NCBI GenBank assembly: GCA_963754285.1
Contig: CAVWFN010000006.1
Location: 186,001-250,000, forward strand
DNA length: 64,000 nucleotides
From: RYN-133 sp963754285
GTDB lineage: Bacteria > Actinomycetota > Actinomycetes > Mycobacteriales > Jatrophihabitantaceae
Direction of reading: 5' to 3'
This document shows, piece after piece, positions 44,707 through 55,236 of the stretch. The notes under the pieces were generated by a model. The model had not been told where the DNA came from, did not search any database, and saw nothing but the letters and a program-made list of their open reading frames with translations. The stretch's first letter is position 1. Each line of letters starts with the position of its first letter. A program made the translations under genes and the position numbers.

Positions 44707-47700
44707 TCAGGTCTGGGCTGCAGCCATAACTGCCTTGTCGACGTCTTCGCCGTTGGCCTTGGCACGGGCGGTGGCCTCGACTACGCGCTGGAAGTCGCGC
44801 GGGACGATGACGCTGAAGCGCTGGTTGCGTGGTCCCAGTCGGCGAGCAGGCCTGCGGCCACTGCAGAGTCGGTGTAGGCATGGTGGCGCTCGACGATCTC
44901 CTTAGCGCTGCCGCGTGGTCGCGATCGAGCGGCGCGATGTCGACCAGTTCGGTGTTCACGTGCGCCTCGTCCAGATCGAGGACGTAGGCGTACCCGCCCG
45001 ACATGCCGGCACCCAGATTGCGGCCGACGTCGCCGAGGATGACCGCGACTCCCCCGGTCATGTATTCCAGCGCGTGATCGCCAGTGCCTTCGGCAACGAC
45101 CGTCGCGCCCGAGTTGCGCACGCAGAACCGCTCACCGACGACGCCGCGCAGGAAGATCGACCCGGACGTGGCGCCGTAGGCGATCACGTTGCCGGCGATG
45201 ACGTTGTGCTCAGCGGTGAAGCCGGCGTCCGGATGCGGGTGAACCGCGAGCACGCCGCCGGACAGGCCCTTGCCGACGTAGTCGTTGGCGTCGCCGACCA
45301 GCCGCAGCGTCAGCCCGCCGGGCACGAACGCGCCGAACGACTGCCCGGCCGATCCGGTGAAGGTGATGTCGATCGTGCCGTCCGGCAGGCCCTCGACGCC
45401 GTAGCGGCGCGTGACGAGCGAACCGAGCATCGTGCCGACCGTCCGGTTGACGTTGCGCACCGGCAACTCGAGTTTCACCGGCGAGCCGTCGAGCAACGCA
45501 CCCTCGCACAGCTGGATGAGTGTGTTGTCGAGCGCGGCGTCGAGGCCGTGGTCCTGATCTCGAACCTTGCGCAGATCGGCGCTGTACGGCGTCTGCGGCG
45601 TCGCGAGCATCTGGCGTCAGGTCGAGCCCGTCTGCCTTCCAGTGCTCGATCGCCTTCGCGGTGTCGAGCACGCCGACCTGCCCGATCGCCTCTTCGAGCG
45701 TGCGGAACCCCAGCGAGGCGAGAATCGTGCGCACCTGTTCGGCGATGTACTCGAAGAACGTGATGACGAACTCGGGCTTACCGGTGAACCGCGCACGCAG
45801 TTCGGGGTTCTGTGTCGCGACACCGACCGGGCACGTGTCGAGGTGGCAGACCCGCATCATGACGCAACCGCTGACGATCAGCGGCGCCGTCGAGAAGCCG
45901 TACTCCTCCGCGCCCAACAGCGCGGCGATGACCACGTCGCGTCCGGTCTTCAGCGCGCCGTCGACCTGCACGGTGATGCGGTCTCGCAAGCCGTTGAGCA
46001 GCAACGTCTGCTGCGTGTCGGCGAGGCCGAGTTCCCACGGGAGACCCGCGTGCTTCAAGGACGTCAGCGGCGCGGCACCCGTCCCGCCGTCGTGGCCGGA
46101 GATGAGGACGACGTCGGCATGTGCCTTCGACACGCCGGCGGCGACGGTGCCGACTCCGGCCTCGCTGACAAGTTTCACGTGCACGCGCGCCTGCGAGTTG
46201 GCGTTCTTCAGATCATGGATGAGCTGGGCGAGGTCCTCGATCGAGTAGATGTCGTGGTGCGGCGGCGGCGAGATCAGTCCGACGCCCGGGGTGGAGTGCC
46301 GGGTGCGCGCGATCCACGGATACACCTTGTAGCCCGGCAGCTGCCCGCCCTCGCCCGGCTTCGCGCCTTGGGCGACCTTGATCTGGATGTCGTCGGCGTT
46401 GACGAGGTAGTGCGACGTCACACCGAAGCGTCCGGACGCGACCTGCTTGACCGCCGACCGACGCAGGTCGCCGTTCTCGTCGGGGACGAAGCGGTCGGCG
46501 TCCTCGCCACCCTCGCCGCTGTTCGACTTCGCCCCGAGGCGGTTCATCGCGATCGCGAGCGTCTCGTGCGCTTCCGCTGAGATCGACCCGTACGACATCG
46601 CGCCGGTCGCGAACCGCTTGACGATCTCGGCGACCGGTTCGACCTCGTCGATCGGGACGGGCGCACGGTCGGGCGTGAAGTCGAACAGCCCGCGCAGGGT
46701 GCCGCCCTCGCGATTGAGACGCTCGACCTTGTCGGTGTACTCCTCGAACAGCTCGAAGCGCCGCTGCCGGGTCGCGTGCTGCAGCAAGAACACGGTCTCG
46801 GGATTGAACAGGTGGATCTCGCCCTCGCGCCGCCATTGGTACTCGCCGCCGACGTCGAGTCGGCGATGCGCCTTCGCGGTCGGGACGAGCGGATACGCGG
46901 TTGCGTGCCGCGCCGCTGCCTCTTCCGCGAGCACGTCGAGCCCGACACCGCCCAGCCGCGACGCGGTCGCGCCGAAGTATTCGTCGACCAGCGGCTTGGC
47001 GAGTCCGAACGCCTCGAACACCTGCGCACCCGTGTACGACGCGATCGTCGAGATCCCCATCTTCGACATGACCTTCAAGACGCCCTTCGACAGCGCCTTG
47101 ACGTAGTTCGCGATCGCCTGTTCCGCGCTCACGCCGCGGATCGCACCGGAGGACACCATGTCGTCGATCGACTCGAACGCGAGATAGGGGTTCACCCCGG
47201 CGGCGCCGTAGCCGATGAGCAGCGCGATGTGGTGCACTTCGCGCGCCTCGCCGGTCTCGACGACGAGACCGACCTGCGTGCGCTGCCCGGTGCGCACGAG
47301 GTGCTGGTGCACCGCCGACGTCAGCAGCAGCGCCGGGATCGGTGCGTGGTCGGCGTCGCAGTCCCGGTCGGACAGGATCAAGATGCGAGCACCAGCGGCA
47401 ATGGCCTGCGAACATTCGCGACGCACGCGTTCGATCGCCGCAGTGAGCGCCTCCGCGCCGCCGAAGACGCGGAACCGTCCGTCGATCAGTGCGCACTGGA
47501 AACCAGGCAGGTTGCCGTCCTGGTTGACGTGCCAGATCTTGGCGAGCTCGTCGTTGTCGAGCACGGGACGCGGCACGACGATCTGCCGGCACGACGCAGG
47601 GCCGGGTGCGAGCAGGTTGCGCTCGGGACCGATGGCGCCGGCCAGCGAGGTGACCATCTCCTCGCGGATTGCGTCCAGCGGCGGATTGGTCACCTGCGCG

Positions 47701-49250
47701 AACAGCTCGGTGAAGTAGTCGAACAACAACCGCGGACGCTTCGACAGAGCGGCGAGCGGGGTGTCGGTCCCCATCGAGCCGAGCGGCTCGATCGCGCCGG
47801 TGGCCATCGGTGCGAGCAGCAGCCGCAGCTCCTCCTCGGTGTAGCCGAAGATCTGCTGGCGCCGCGTGACCGACTCGTGGGTGAACACGACGTGGTCGCG
47901 GTCGGGCAGGTCCTCCAGCCGGATCAGCCCGGCATGCAGCCACTCCTGGTACGGGTGCTCGGCCGCGAGCTCGCGCTTCACCTCGTCGTCGGAGCGGATC
48001 TCACCGCGCGCAGTGTCGACGAGGAACATGCGCCCCGGCTGCAGGCGGCCCTTCGCGATGACGCGCGTCTGGTCGAGATCAAGAACGCCCGACTCGCTGG
48101 CGAGCACGACCAGCCCGTCCTCGGTCTGCCACCACCGGCCCGGACGCAGTCCGTTGCGGTCGAGCACCGCGCCGATGACCGTGCCGTCGGTGAAGGTGAC
48201 GCAGGCCGGCCCGTCCCACGCTTCGATCAGCGACGCGTGGAACTGGTAGAACGCCCGTCGATCGGGATCCATCGACGCGTGGTTCTCCCACGCCTCCGGG
48301 ATCATCATCAGCACCGCGTGCGGCAGGCTGCGCCCGCCGAGGTGCAGCAGCTCGAGCGCTTCGTCGAAGGTTGCCGAGTCCGAGGCGTCCGGTGTGCAGA
48401 TCGGGAACAGCCGGCGCAGGTCTCCCGGGATGAAGTCGGACTCGAGCAGCGTCTCGCGCGTACGCATCCAGTTGCGGTTGCCGCGGATGGTGTTGAACTC
48501 GCCGTTGTGCGCGATGTAGCGGAACGGGTGTGCGAGCGGCCACGACGGGAACGTGTTCGTCGAGAACCGGCTGTGCACCAACGCGAGAGCGCTGGCGAAC
48601 CGCTCGTCGGTCAGGTCGGGGAAGAACTCACCGAGCTGGTCGGTCGTGAGCATGCCCTTGTAGACGATCGTGCGACACGACAGCGACGGGAAGTACAACT
48701 CCAGTTCGTTCTCGCGCGCCCGGCGTTCGCACACGCGGCGGGTCGCGAAGGCGCGCCGCTCGAGGTCAAGGTCGCGCTCGCCCTCGGCGCCGGCGAGGAA
48801 GACCTGCCGGAACCGGGGCATGACGCCCTTCGCGGTCGGCCCGATGGACGAGTCGTCGATCGGGACGTCGCGCCAGCCGAGGACGACGAGCCCCTCCTCG
48901 ACCGCAGTGGCCTCGATGATCTCGACGACTCGCCCTGCTTCGTCCTCGTCCCGGGGCAGGAAGGCAGTGCCGCAGGCGTAGGCGCCGGCCTCGGGGAGAT
49001 CGATACCGGCGACGGCGCGCAGGAACTCGTCCGGCAGTTGCACGGTGATGCCCGCGCCGTCGCCCGAGGACGTCTCGGCACCCGCGGCGCCGCGGTGGTC
49101 GAGGTTGTGCAGCGCGGTCAGCGCCTGCGCAACGATCGAGTGGCTGCGACGTCCGGCCAGGTCGGCGAGGAACGCAACACCGCACGCGTCCTTCTCATAG
49201 GACGGGTCGTACAGTCCCTGCGCAGCGGGCACGGCCGAGAACGGGGGCAC
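44707..49250 (-). CDS. gltB: Glutamate synthase large subunit, frameshifted near its end
   Basis: Large subunit of NADPH-glutamate synthase, joining glutamine and 2-oxoglutarate to two glutamates; about 1510 residues if repaired. The propeptide is 22 residues, with catalytic Cys23 in KDACGVAF. The amidotransferase domain covers about 23-420, FMN domain about 800-1180 (GHDGGTGAAP), and the 3Fe-4S Cys triplet is in CVMMRVCHLDTCPVG. The intact frame ends near 45615; the C-terminal beta-helix continues in other frames with shifts near 45615, 44905 and 44840 and stops at 44707 (KANGEDVDKAVMAAAQT). No gltD follows. A GlnR-like box lies upstream. Confidence 0.92.
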
Positions 49251-49329
49251 GGATCTCCAGTCGATGTGGCCCGGCGGAGCGGGGCGGCGGTCGATCGGGA
49301 CGGCGTTGGCCCGTGCAGCGTCGCCCTAC

Positions 49330-49345
49330 GTTACCGCCAGGTTTC
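49330..49345 (-). promoter_or_regulatory. Partial GlnR-like box upstream of gltB
   Basis: On the coding strand the sequence reads GAAAC, six bases, GTAAC, the b-site/a-site order of the actinomycete GlnR consensus. It is about 80 bases upstream of the gltB start. Only half of a full four-site operator is visible, so support is moderate. Confidence 0.4.
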
Positions 49346-49383
49346 CACAGCCCGAAACGAGGCGGCTGTGAGCTTTATCCTGC

Positions 49384-51690
49384 TCAGATCCTGCGGAGTT
49401 CGATCTCGATATCGCTTCGGGCGTCCGCACCGATCAGCCGCCCGGACCGGTCGGTCAGGTAGAACGAGGCGACGACCGACTTGCCGAGGATTGCCAGTCG
49501 CGCGGTGCGCACGTCGGTGCCGCTGCGTTCGAGGGCCGCAGTGATGCGCGTCAGCAGGCCGATGCTGTCTTCCGTGCGGATCTCGAGCACCGTCGCATCG
49601 GTCGCTTCGTGGTCGAACCAGCGCAGGGCCGGCGGGCGGACAGGACGCTGTTCGGAATAGGCCCGCTCCTTCTCGCGCAGCCGGTCCGCGAGCGGAACTT
49701 CGCCGTCCAGGGCACGAGCCAGCTCGGCACGCAGCAGCGCGGCGTCGGGCACGCGGCCGAACCTCGGTTCGACGACGAAGGTGTTGACCGCCATGGTGCG
49801 GTGCGTGTGGATCGAGGCCTGCCGCACGTCGAGCAGGTGAAGCGCAAGCACGCCGGCCGTGCGGTAGAGGACGCCGACACCGTCAGGAGCAGCGACCACG
49901 ATCTCGCGGTCGCGCACGACGACGGCGAGCTGGCCGGCATCGGCGAGCGCACGACGCTCGTCGTCGAGCGGTGGTGTGGTCGGTGCCTTGCCACCTTGCA
50001 ACACCGACCGTGTGCGCGCAGTCAGGTCGGCGATGAGGCCGGCCTTCCACTCGCTCCACGCCTGGGGTCCGGTGGCGGCGGCGTCCGCAATCGACAGGGC
50101 GTGCAAGAGCTCGAGCACCTCGACGGACTCGCCGACCGCATCGGTGACGATCTTGATCGTGACCGGGTCGTGCAGATCGCGGCGGGTGGCGGTGTCGGGC
50201 AGCAGCAGGTGGTGCGCGACGAGCGCGGTGATCGTCTCGACGTCGTGGTCGGAGAAGCCCATCCGCCCGCTGATCTTGCGTGCGTGTTCGGCGCCGACGC
50301 GCGAATGGTCGCCTCGATAACCCTTGCCGATGTCGTGCAGCAGGGCGCCGACGAGCAGCAGGTCCGGACGGTCGACCTCTCGGGTGTGGTCTGTGGCGTG
50401 GGCGGCTGTCTCGAGCAGGTGTCTGTCGACAGTCCAGCGGTGAACCGGATTGTGCTGGGCGCGGCAACGCACCGCGTCCCACTCGGGGATCAGCGGGCTG
50501 AGCAGGCCGGCGAGGTCGAGCGCTTCGAGCACCGGGACGGCTGCGGCTCCGGTGCCGAGCAGCCCGATGAAGTCGTCGCGGATGTCATCCGGCCACGGTT
50601 CCGGGACCGGCGCGGCCTGGGCGCAGAGCCGGTCGAGCGTGTATTCGGCGAACGGGAGCTGGTTCTCGGCGGCGGCTCGCGCGGCACGCAACACCAGTCC
50701 GGGGTCGGTGGCCGGGCTGGCGTCGCGGGCGAGCACCACCTCGCCGTCCTGGGCGACGACGTCGCGCGCGAGGCCCTCGCGCACCGGACCGGACCCGCTG
50801 AACAGCCGTTGGCGCAACGAGGGCCGCGGCGCCGGTGCGACGCGACGCAGGGCGGTGTCGAGGTTGTGCGCCACCGTGCGTGCTGCGTAGTTCACCCGCC
50901 GCAGCACTTCGTCGCGATCGGGCGAGCCGCTCACGTCGTGCAGGCCGAGCGCGGCCGCGACGCCGTCGTGTTCCTGCAGCCGCAGGACGTCGTCGGGCCG
51001 TCCGAGCAGCCGATGCAACTCGCCGCGGACGTCGAGCAGCACTCGCGCGGCGTCCCGGGCGGTGGGCGGCAGGTCGACGAGCTGCGCGAGCGCGAGGGCG
51101 TGCAGCAGGCGCACGTCGCGCAGGCCACCGCGGGAATCCTTGAGATTCGGTTCGAGCAGGAACGCGCCCTCACCGGCGAGCTCCCAGCGTCGCCGGCCGA
51201 GTTCGCGTAGCTCGTCGCTGCGCTTGAGTGCCGTCGAGCGCCACAACGACACCACGTCCGCGCGCAGCGTCGAGGTCAGTTTTTCCTCGCCCGCGAGGTG
51301 TCGGATGTCGAGCAGCCCGAGCAACGCTTTCAGGTCGTCGCGGGCCACCTTCACCGCGTCGTCGGGAGTGCGCACCGAATGGTCGAGCCCGACCCCGCTG
51401 TCCCACACCGGATACCAGATCGAGTCTGCGAGCTCGGCGACGTTGTCCGTGCGTCCGTCGTGCAGCAGCACGAGATCGAGGTCGGACGAGGGCGACGGTT
51501 CGCGGCGGCCAAGGCTGCCGACGGCGACGAGGGCCACGCCGGTGGCGCCGTCCGGCACGCGGTTTGCCAGCCAACCGTCGTAGGCCTCGGTCAGCGCTTC
51601 GCGTAAGGGCGCACACACGAGTCCGGGCCGGCGTAGCACGCCGGCCCGGACCTCGCTCAACGATTCAGACAGCGTCGGCGCCTCGTTCAC
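49384..51690 (-). CDS. glnD: PII nucleotidyltransferase/uridylyl-removing enzyme GlnD
   Basis: Bifunctional sensor of glutamine that modifies and demodifies the PII protein, 768 residues. The nucleotidyltransferase motif is GSLGRREPSPSSDLDLVL (about 60-80), the HD phosphohydrolase has LLHDIGKGYRGDHS and HHLLLPDTA, and two ACT domains close the protein (ADAGQLAVVVRD, TVLEIRTEDSIGLLTRIT). In actinomycetes the homologue adenylylates GlnK. The GTG 51690 overlaps glnB by 26 bases; it lacks a clear ribosome-binding site, so coupling to glnB is likely. It is the last gene of amtB-ORF-glnB-glnD. Confidence 0.93.
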   Translation of the reverse strand: MNEAPTLSESLSEVRAGVLRRPGLVCAPLREALTEAYDGWLANRVPDGATGVALVAVGSLGRREPSPSSDLDLVLLHDGRTDNVAELADSIWYPVWDSGVGLDHSVRTPDDAVKVARDDLKALLGLLDIRHLAGEEKLTSTLRADVVSLWRSTALKRSDELRELGRRRWELAGEGAFLLEPNLKDSRGGLRDVRLLHALALAQLVDLPPTARDAARVLLDVRGELHRLLGRPDDVLRLQEHDGVAAALGLHDVSGSPDRDEVLRRVNYAARTVAHNLDTALRRVAPAPRPSLRQRLFSGSGPVREGLARDVVAQDGEVVLARDASPATDPGLVLRAARAAAENQLPFAEYTLDRLCAQAAPVPEPWPDDIRDDFIGLLGTGAAAVPVLEALDLAGLLSPLIPEWDAVRCRAQHNPVHRWTVDRHLLETAAHATDHTREVDRPDLLLVGALLHDIGKGYRGDHSRVGAEHARKISGRMGFSDHDVETITALVAHHLLLPDTATRRDLHDPVTIKIVTDAVGESVEVLELLHALSIADAAATGPQAWSEWKAGLIADLTARTRSVLQGGKAPTTPPLDDERRALADAGQLAVVVRDREIVVAAPDGVGVLYRTAGVLALHLLDVRQASIHTHRTMAVNTFVVEPRFGRVPDAALLRAELARALDGEVPLADRLREKERAYSEQRPVRPPALRWFDHEATDATVLEIRTEDSIGLLTRITAALERSGTDVRTARLAILGKSVVASFYLTDRSGRLIGADARSDIEIELRRI

Positions 51691-52003
51691 CGGTTCGCAC
51701 GCGGACGAGTGTATCGACGGAGGTGACCCACACCTTGCCGTCACCGATCTTCCCGGTCCGCGCGGCCTCGACGATCGAGTCGACGACCTTGTCGGCGTCC
51801 CCGTCGTTCACGAGCACGTCGATGCGCACCTTGGGGACGAGGTCGACGGTGTACTCGGCGCCGCGGTAGACCTCGGTGTGACCCTTCTGCCTGCCGAATC
51901 CCTGCACCTCGGCCACGGTCAGACCCTGGATGCCGAGCACCTCGAGCGCTGCCTTCACGTCGTCCAGCTTGAACGGCTTGACGACCGCGGTTACCTGCTT
52001 CAT
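51665..52003 (-). CDS. glnB: PII signal-transduction protein
   Basis: A 112-residue PII protein (GlnB/GlnK type) that binds ATP/ADP and 2-oxoglutarate and docks on AmtB. The first helix begins MKQVTAVVKPFKLDDVK. The T-loop sequence is YRGAEYTVDLVPK with the modifiable Tyr51; the B-loop is RTGKIGDGKVW and the C-loop VRVRTGERG. The ATG 52003 overlaps the stop of the small ORF 52000-52164 by ATGA; GGAGGAG lies six bases upstream. Being next to amtB it is functionally GlnK-like. Confidence 0.96.
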   Translation of the reverse strand: MKQVTAVVKPFKLDDVKAALEVLGIQGLTVAEVQGFGRQKGHTEVYRGAEYTVDLVPKVRIDVLVNDGDADKVVDSIVEAARTGKIGDGKVWVTSVDTLVRVRTGERGADAV

Positions 52004-52160
52004 CGAACTCCTCCTGGACCACTCGCATCGGTACCCCATCGAATCGCTTCGCAAAGAACGCTTGGCGATTCGCCTGGGACCCCACCTCTCGGGCCCACTC
52101 GGAGCTCGATACGGGCCTGGCGGCCCGGTGAATGTGTTTTATTCGCTCCGCAAGCGTCGC

Positions 52161-52164
<4 letters not shown>
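52000..52164 (-). CDS. 54-residue ORF bridging amtB and glnB
   Basis: Starts at an ATG that overlaps the amtB stop (ATGA) and stops over the glnB ATG (ATGA), the same arrangement as the ORF between livH and livM. The N-terminal pattern MSDxCGANxxHxPxRQAR is shared with that ORF, beyond which the sequences diverge. It contains the glnB ribosome-binding site near its end. It may be a carrier frame that passes ribosomes from amtB to glnB; translation is unproven. Confidence 0.55.

Positions 52165-52168
<4 letters not shown>
52115..52168 (-). repeat. MIRU-like intercistronic repeat, copy 2
   Basis: About 45 of 54 positions match 37253-37306. The shared part begins at the stop codon of the upstream gene and ends in the common GCCAGGC region, after which the two copies diverge apart from a short GGCCCGA. 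Confidence 0.75.
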
Positions 52169-53561
<1,393 letters not shown>

Positions 53562-53634
53562 GTAAGGCTTCCCCTCGTAGGTACGGAGCGCCGCAGAGGC
53601 GCGCAGGACGTCGAGGACACCTTCTAGAGACGGT

Positions 53635-53673
53635 GTTTCGCGAACAGGTCGGTCTGTGTTTCAGGCATGTAAC
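53635..53673 (-). promoter_or_regulatory. GlnR-like operator upstream of amtB
   Basis: On the amtB strand 53673-53658 reads GTTAC, six bases, GAAAC, an exact match to the a-site/b-site form of the actinomycete GlnR consensus. A second GAAAC occurs 23 bases downstream at 53639-53635, preceded six bases earlier by GACCT, a degenerate a-site. AmtB-glnK-glnD operons are known GlnR targets in Streptomyces and mycobacteria. The glnR gene is not in this window. Confidence 0.68.
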
Positions 53674-53696
53674 CAAGCACCCGGTACGGTCGCCGC

Positions 53697-53891
53697 GTGG
53701 ATACGTGGCACGACTATCGCCGAGTCTGGGCCGGGCACACGTGGGTTCTGCTCTATGCGGGCTTCGTTGTGTTGCTGCTCATAGCCGCTGTGATCGGCAC
53801 GATCATGGGAAACGTGTTGGCGATCTTGTTCATCCCCAGCCTGGCCGGGCTGTACCTGCACCACCTGATCGTGGTGCGCAAGCTCACCTAG
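53697..53891 (+). CDS. Small membrane protein, unknown function
   Basis: A 64-residue protein diverging from amtB. Two hydrophobic helices (VLLYAGFVVLLLIAAVIGTI and GNVLAILFIPSLAGLYL) are joined by a short turn, with a charged N-terminus (DTWHDYRRVW) and a basic end (VVRKLT). The GTG start is 23 bases from the GlnR-like box, so the box may act on both genes. Composition and codon use look coding. I do not recognise the family. It converges on kbl with repeat copy C between. Confidence 0.6.
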   Translation: MDTWHDYRRVWAGHTWVLLYAGFVVLLLIAAVIGTIMGNVLAILFIPSLAGLYLHHLIVVRKLT

Positions 53892-53987
53892 CTCACCGCG
53901 TCCTGCGCCGTGTTACGAAATGTTTCCGTTCGCGCAAGCTCTGTGCTGATTAACAGGTTGACCCTCACTCGCGCAGCCATTCCACGC

Positions 53988-54051
53988 GAGTGGTCATTAA
54001 CCGCGCGAGTGGTCAGTTATAACTGACCACTCGCGGCATAAGTGACCACTC
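53988..54051. repeat. Four-unit GAGTGGTCA palindromic element, copy C
   Basis: GAGTGGTCA is at 53988-53996 and 54007-54015, the inverse at 54024-54032 and 54043-54051; spacing is again 19, 17 and 19. The inner 26-bp palindrome is perfect, with GTTA/TAAC where copy A has CATA/TATG. It ends seven bases before the kbl stop codon, in the gap between convergent genes. Confidence 0.93.
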
Positions 54052-54057
54052 GCGGAG

Positions 54058-55236
54058 TCAGCCGACTGCAGCGCGGGCCGCTGAAAAGGCCTGCACGCAG
54101 ATCTCGACGTCTTGTTCCGAGTGCGCGGCGGAGAGCTGGACGCGGATGCGCGCCTTGCCCTGCGGCACCACGGGGTAGCTGAACGCGATCACGTAGACGC
54201 CGTGGCGCAACATCTCGTCGGCGACCTTGCCGGCCACGACCGCGTCGCCGAACATGACCGGCGCGATCGGGTGCTCACCCGGCAGGATGTCGAAACCCTC
54301 GTCGGCCATCCGCCGACGGAACTGCTCGGTGTTCGCGCGCAGCTGCGCGCGGGCGTCGTCCGAGGACGCGACGAGGTCGAGAGCCGCGAGTGAACCGGCG
54401 ACGACCGACGGGGCCACCGCGTTCGAGAACAGGTACGGACGCGAGCGCTGCCGCAACAACTCGACGATCTCCGCGCGCGCCGAGATGTAGCCGCCGGACG
54501 CACCGCCGAGCGCCTTGCCGAGCGTGCCGGAGATGACATCGATGCGGTCTTGCACGCCGGCCAGTTCCGGCGTGCCGGCGCCGGTCGCGCCGACGAAACC
54601 GACCGCGTGCGAGTCGTCGACCATGACCATCGCGTCGTACTTCTCGGCGAGGTCGCAGATGTCGGCCAGCGGCGCGAGGTAGCCGTCCATCGAGAACACC
54701 CCGTCGGTCACGATCAGCCGTCGGCGCGCGTCCGACGTGGCTTGGAGTTGCTCGGTGAGCGAGGCCATGTCGCGGTTCTTGTACCGGTACCGCTTCGCCT
54801 TGCAGAGCCGGATGCCGTCGATGATCGAGGCATGATTGAGCTCGTCCGAGATCACCGCGTCGTTCTCGTCGAGCAGCACCTCGAACACGCCGCCGTTGGC
54901 GTCGAAGCACGACGAATAGAGAATCGTCGCCTCCTGGCCGAGGAACGACGCCAGTCGTGCCTCGAGCTCGGTGTGCTGGGTCTGCGTGCCGCAGATGAAG
55001 CGCACGGACGCCATGCCGAAGCCCCACTCGTCGAGCGCAGCCTTCGCCGCAGCGACGACGGACGGGTGATCGGCGAGACCCAGGTAGTTGTTGGCGCAGA
55101 AGTTCAGCACGTCCGCGCCACCGGACCGCACGTGTGCCGACTGCGGCGAAGTGAGCTGGCGTTCGTTCTTGTACAACCCGGCGTCACGAATCTCGGTCAG
55201 AGTCGTCTGCAGTTGCTCGCGTACCGCTCCGTACAT
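54058..55236 (-). CDS. kbl: 2-amino-3-ketobutyrate CoA ligase (glycine C-acetyltransferase)
   Basis: PLP enzyme of 392 residues that splits 2-amino-3-ketobutyrate with CoA into glycine and acetyl-CoA, the second step of threonine catabolism. The alpha-oxoamine synthase signature is present: NFCANNYLGLADHP, ISDELNHASIIDG, DDSHAVGFVG, and the PLP Lys in SGTLGKALGGASGG. ATG 55236 shares its last base with the tdh stop (TGATG), so the two are coupled. Longer upstream frames run inside tdh and are rejected. Confidence 0.95.
   Translation of the reverse strand: MYGAVREQLQTTLTEIRDAGLYKNERQLTSPQSAHVRSGGADVLNFCANNYLGLADHPSVVAAAKAALDEWGFGMASVRFICGTQTQHTELEARLASFLGQEATILYSSCFDANGGVFEVLLDENDAVISDELNHASIIDGIRLCKAKRYRYKNRDMASLTEQLQATSDARRRLIVTDGVFSMDGYLAPLADICDLAEKYDAMVMVDDSHAVGFVGATGAGTPELAGVQDRIDVISGTLGKALGGASGGYISARAEIVELLRQRSRPYLFSNAVAPSVVAGSLAALDLVASSDDARAQLRANTEQFRRRMADEGFDILPGEHPIAPVMFGDAVVAGKVADEMLRHGVYVIAFSYPVVPQGKARIRVQLSAAHSEQDVEICVQAFSAARAAVG

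Noticed and set aside
49346..49370. CACAGCC/GGCTGTG hairpin after glnD as a terminator
   Set aside because: A seven-base stem with no T-tract; too weak to call.
46776..49544. A 922-codon plus-strand frame opposite gltB
   Set aside because: It is antisense to an intact conserved gene and has no recognisable motif.
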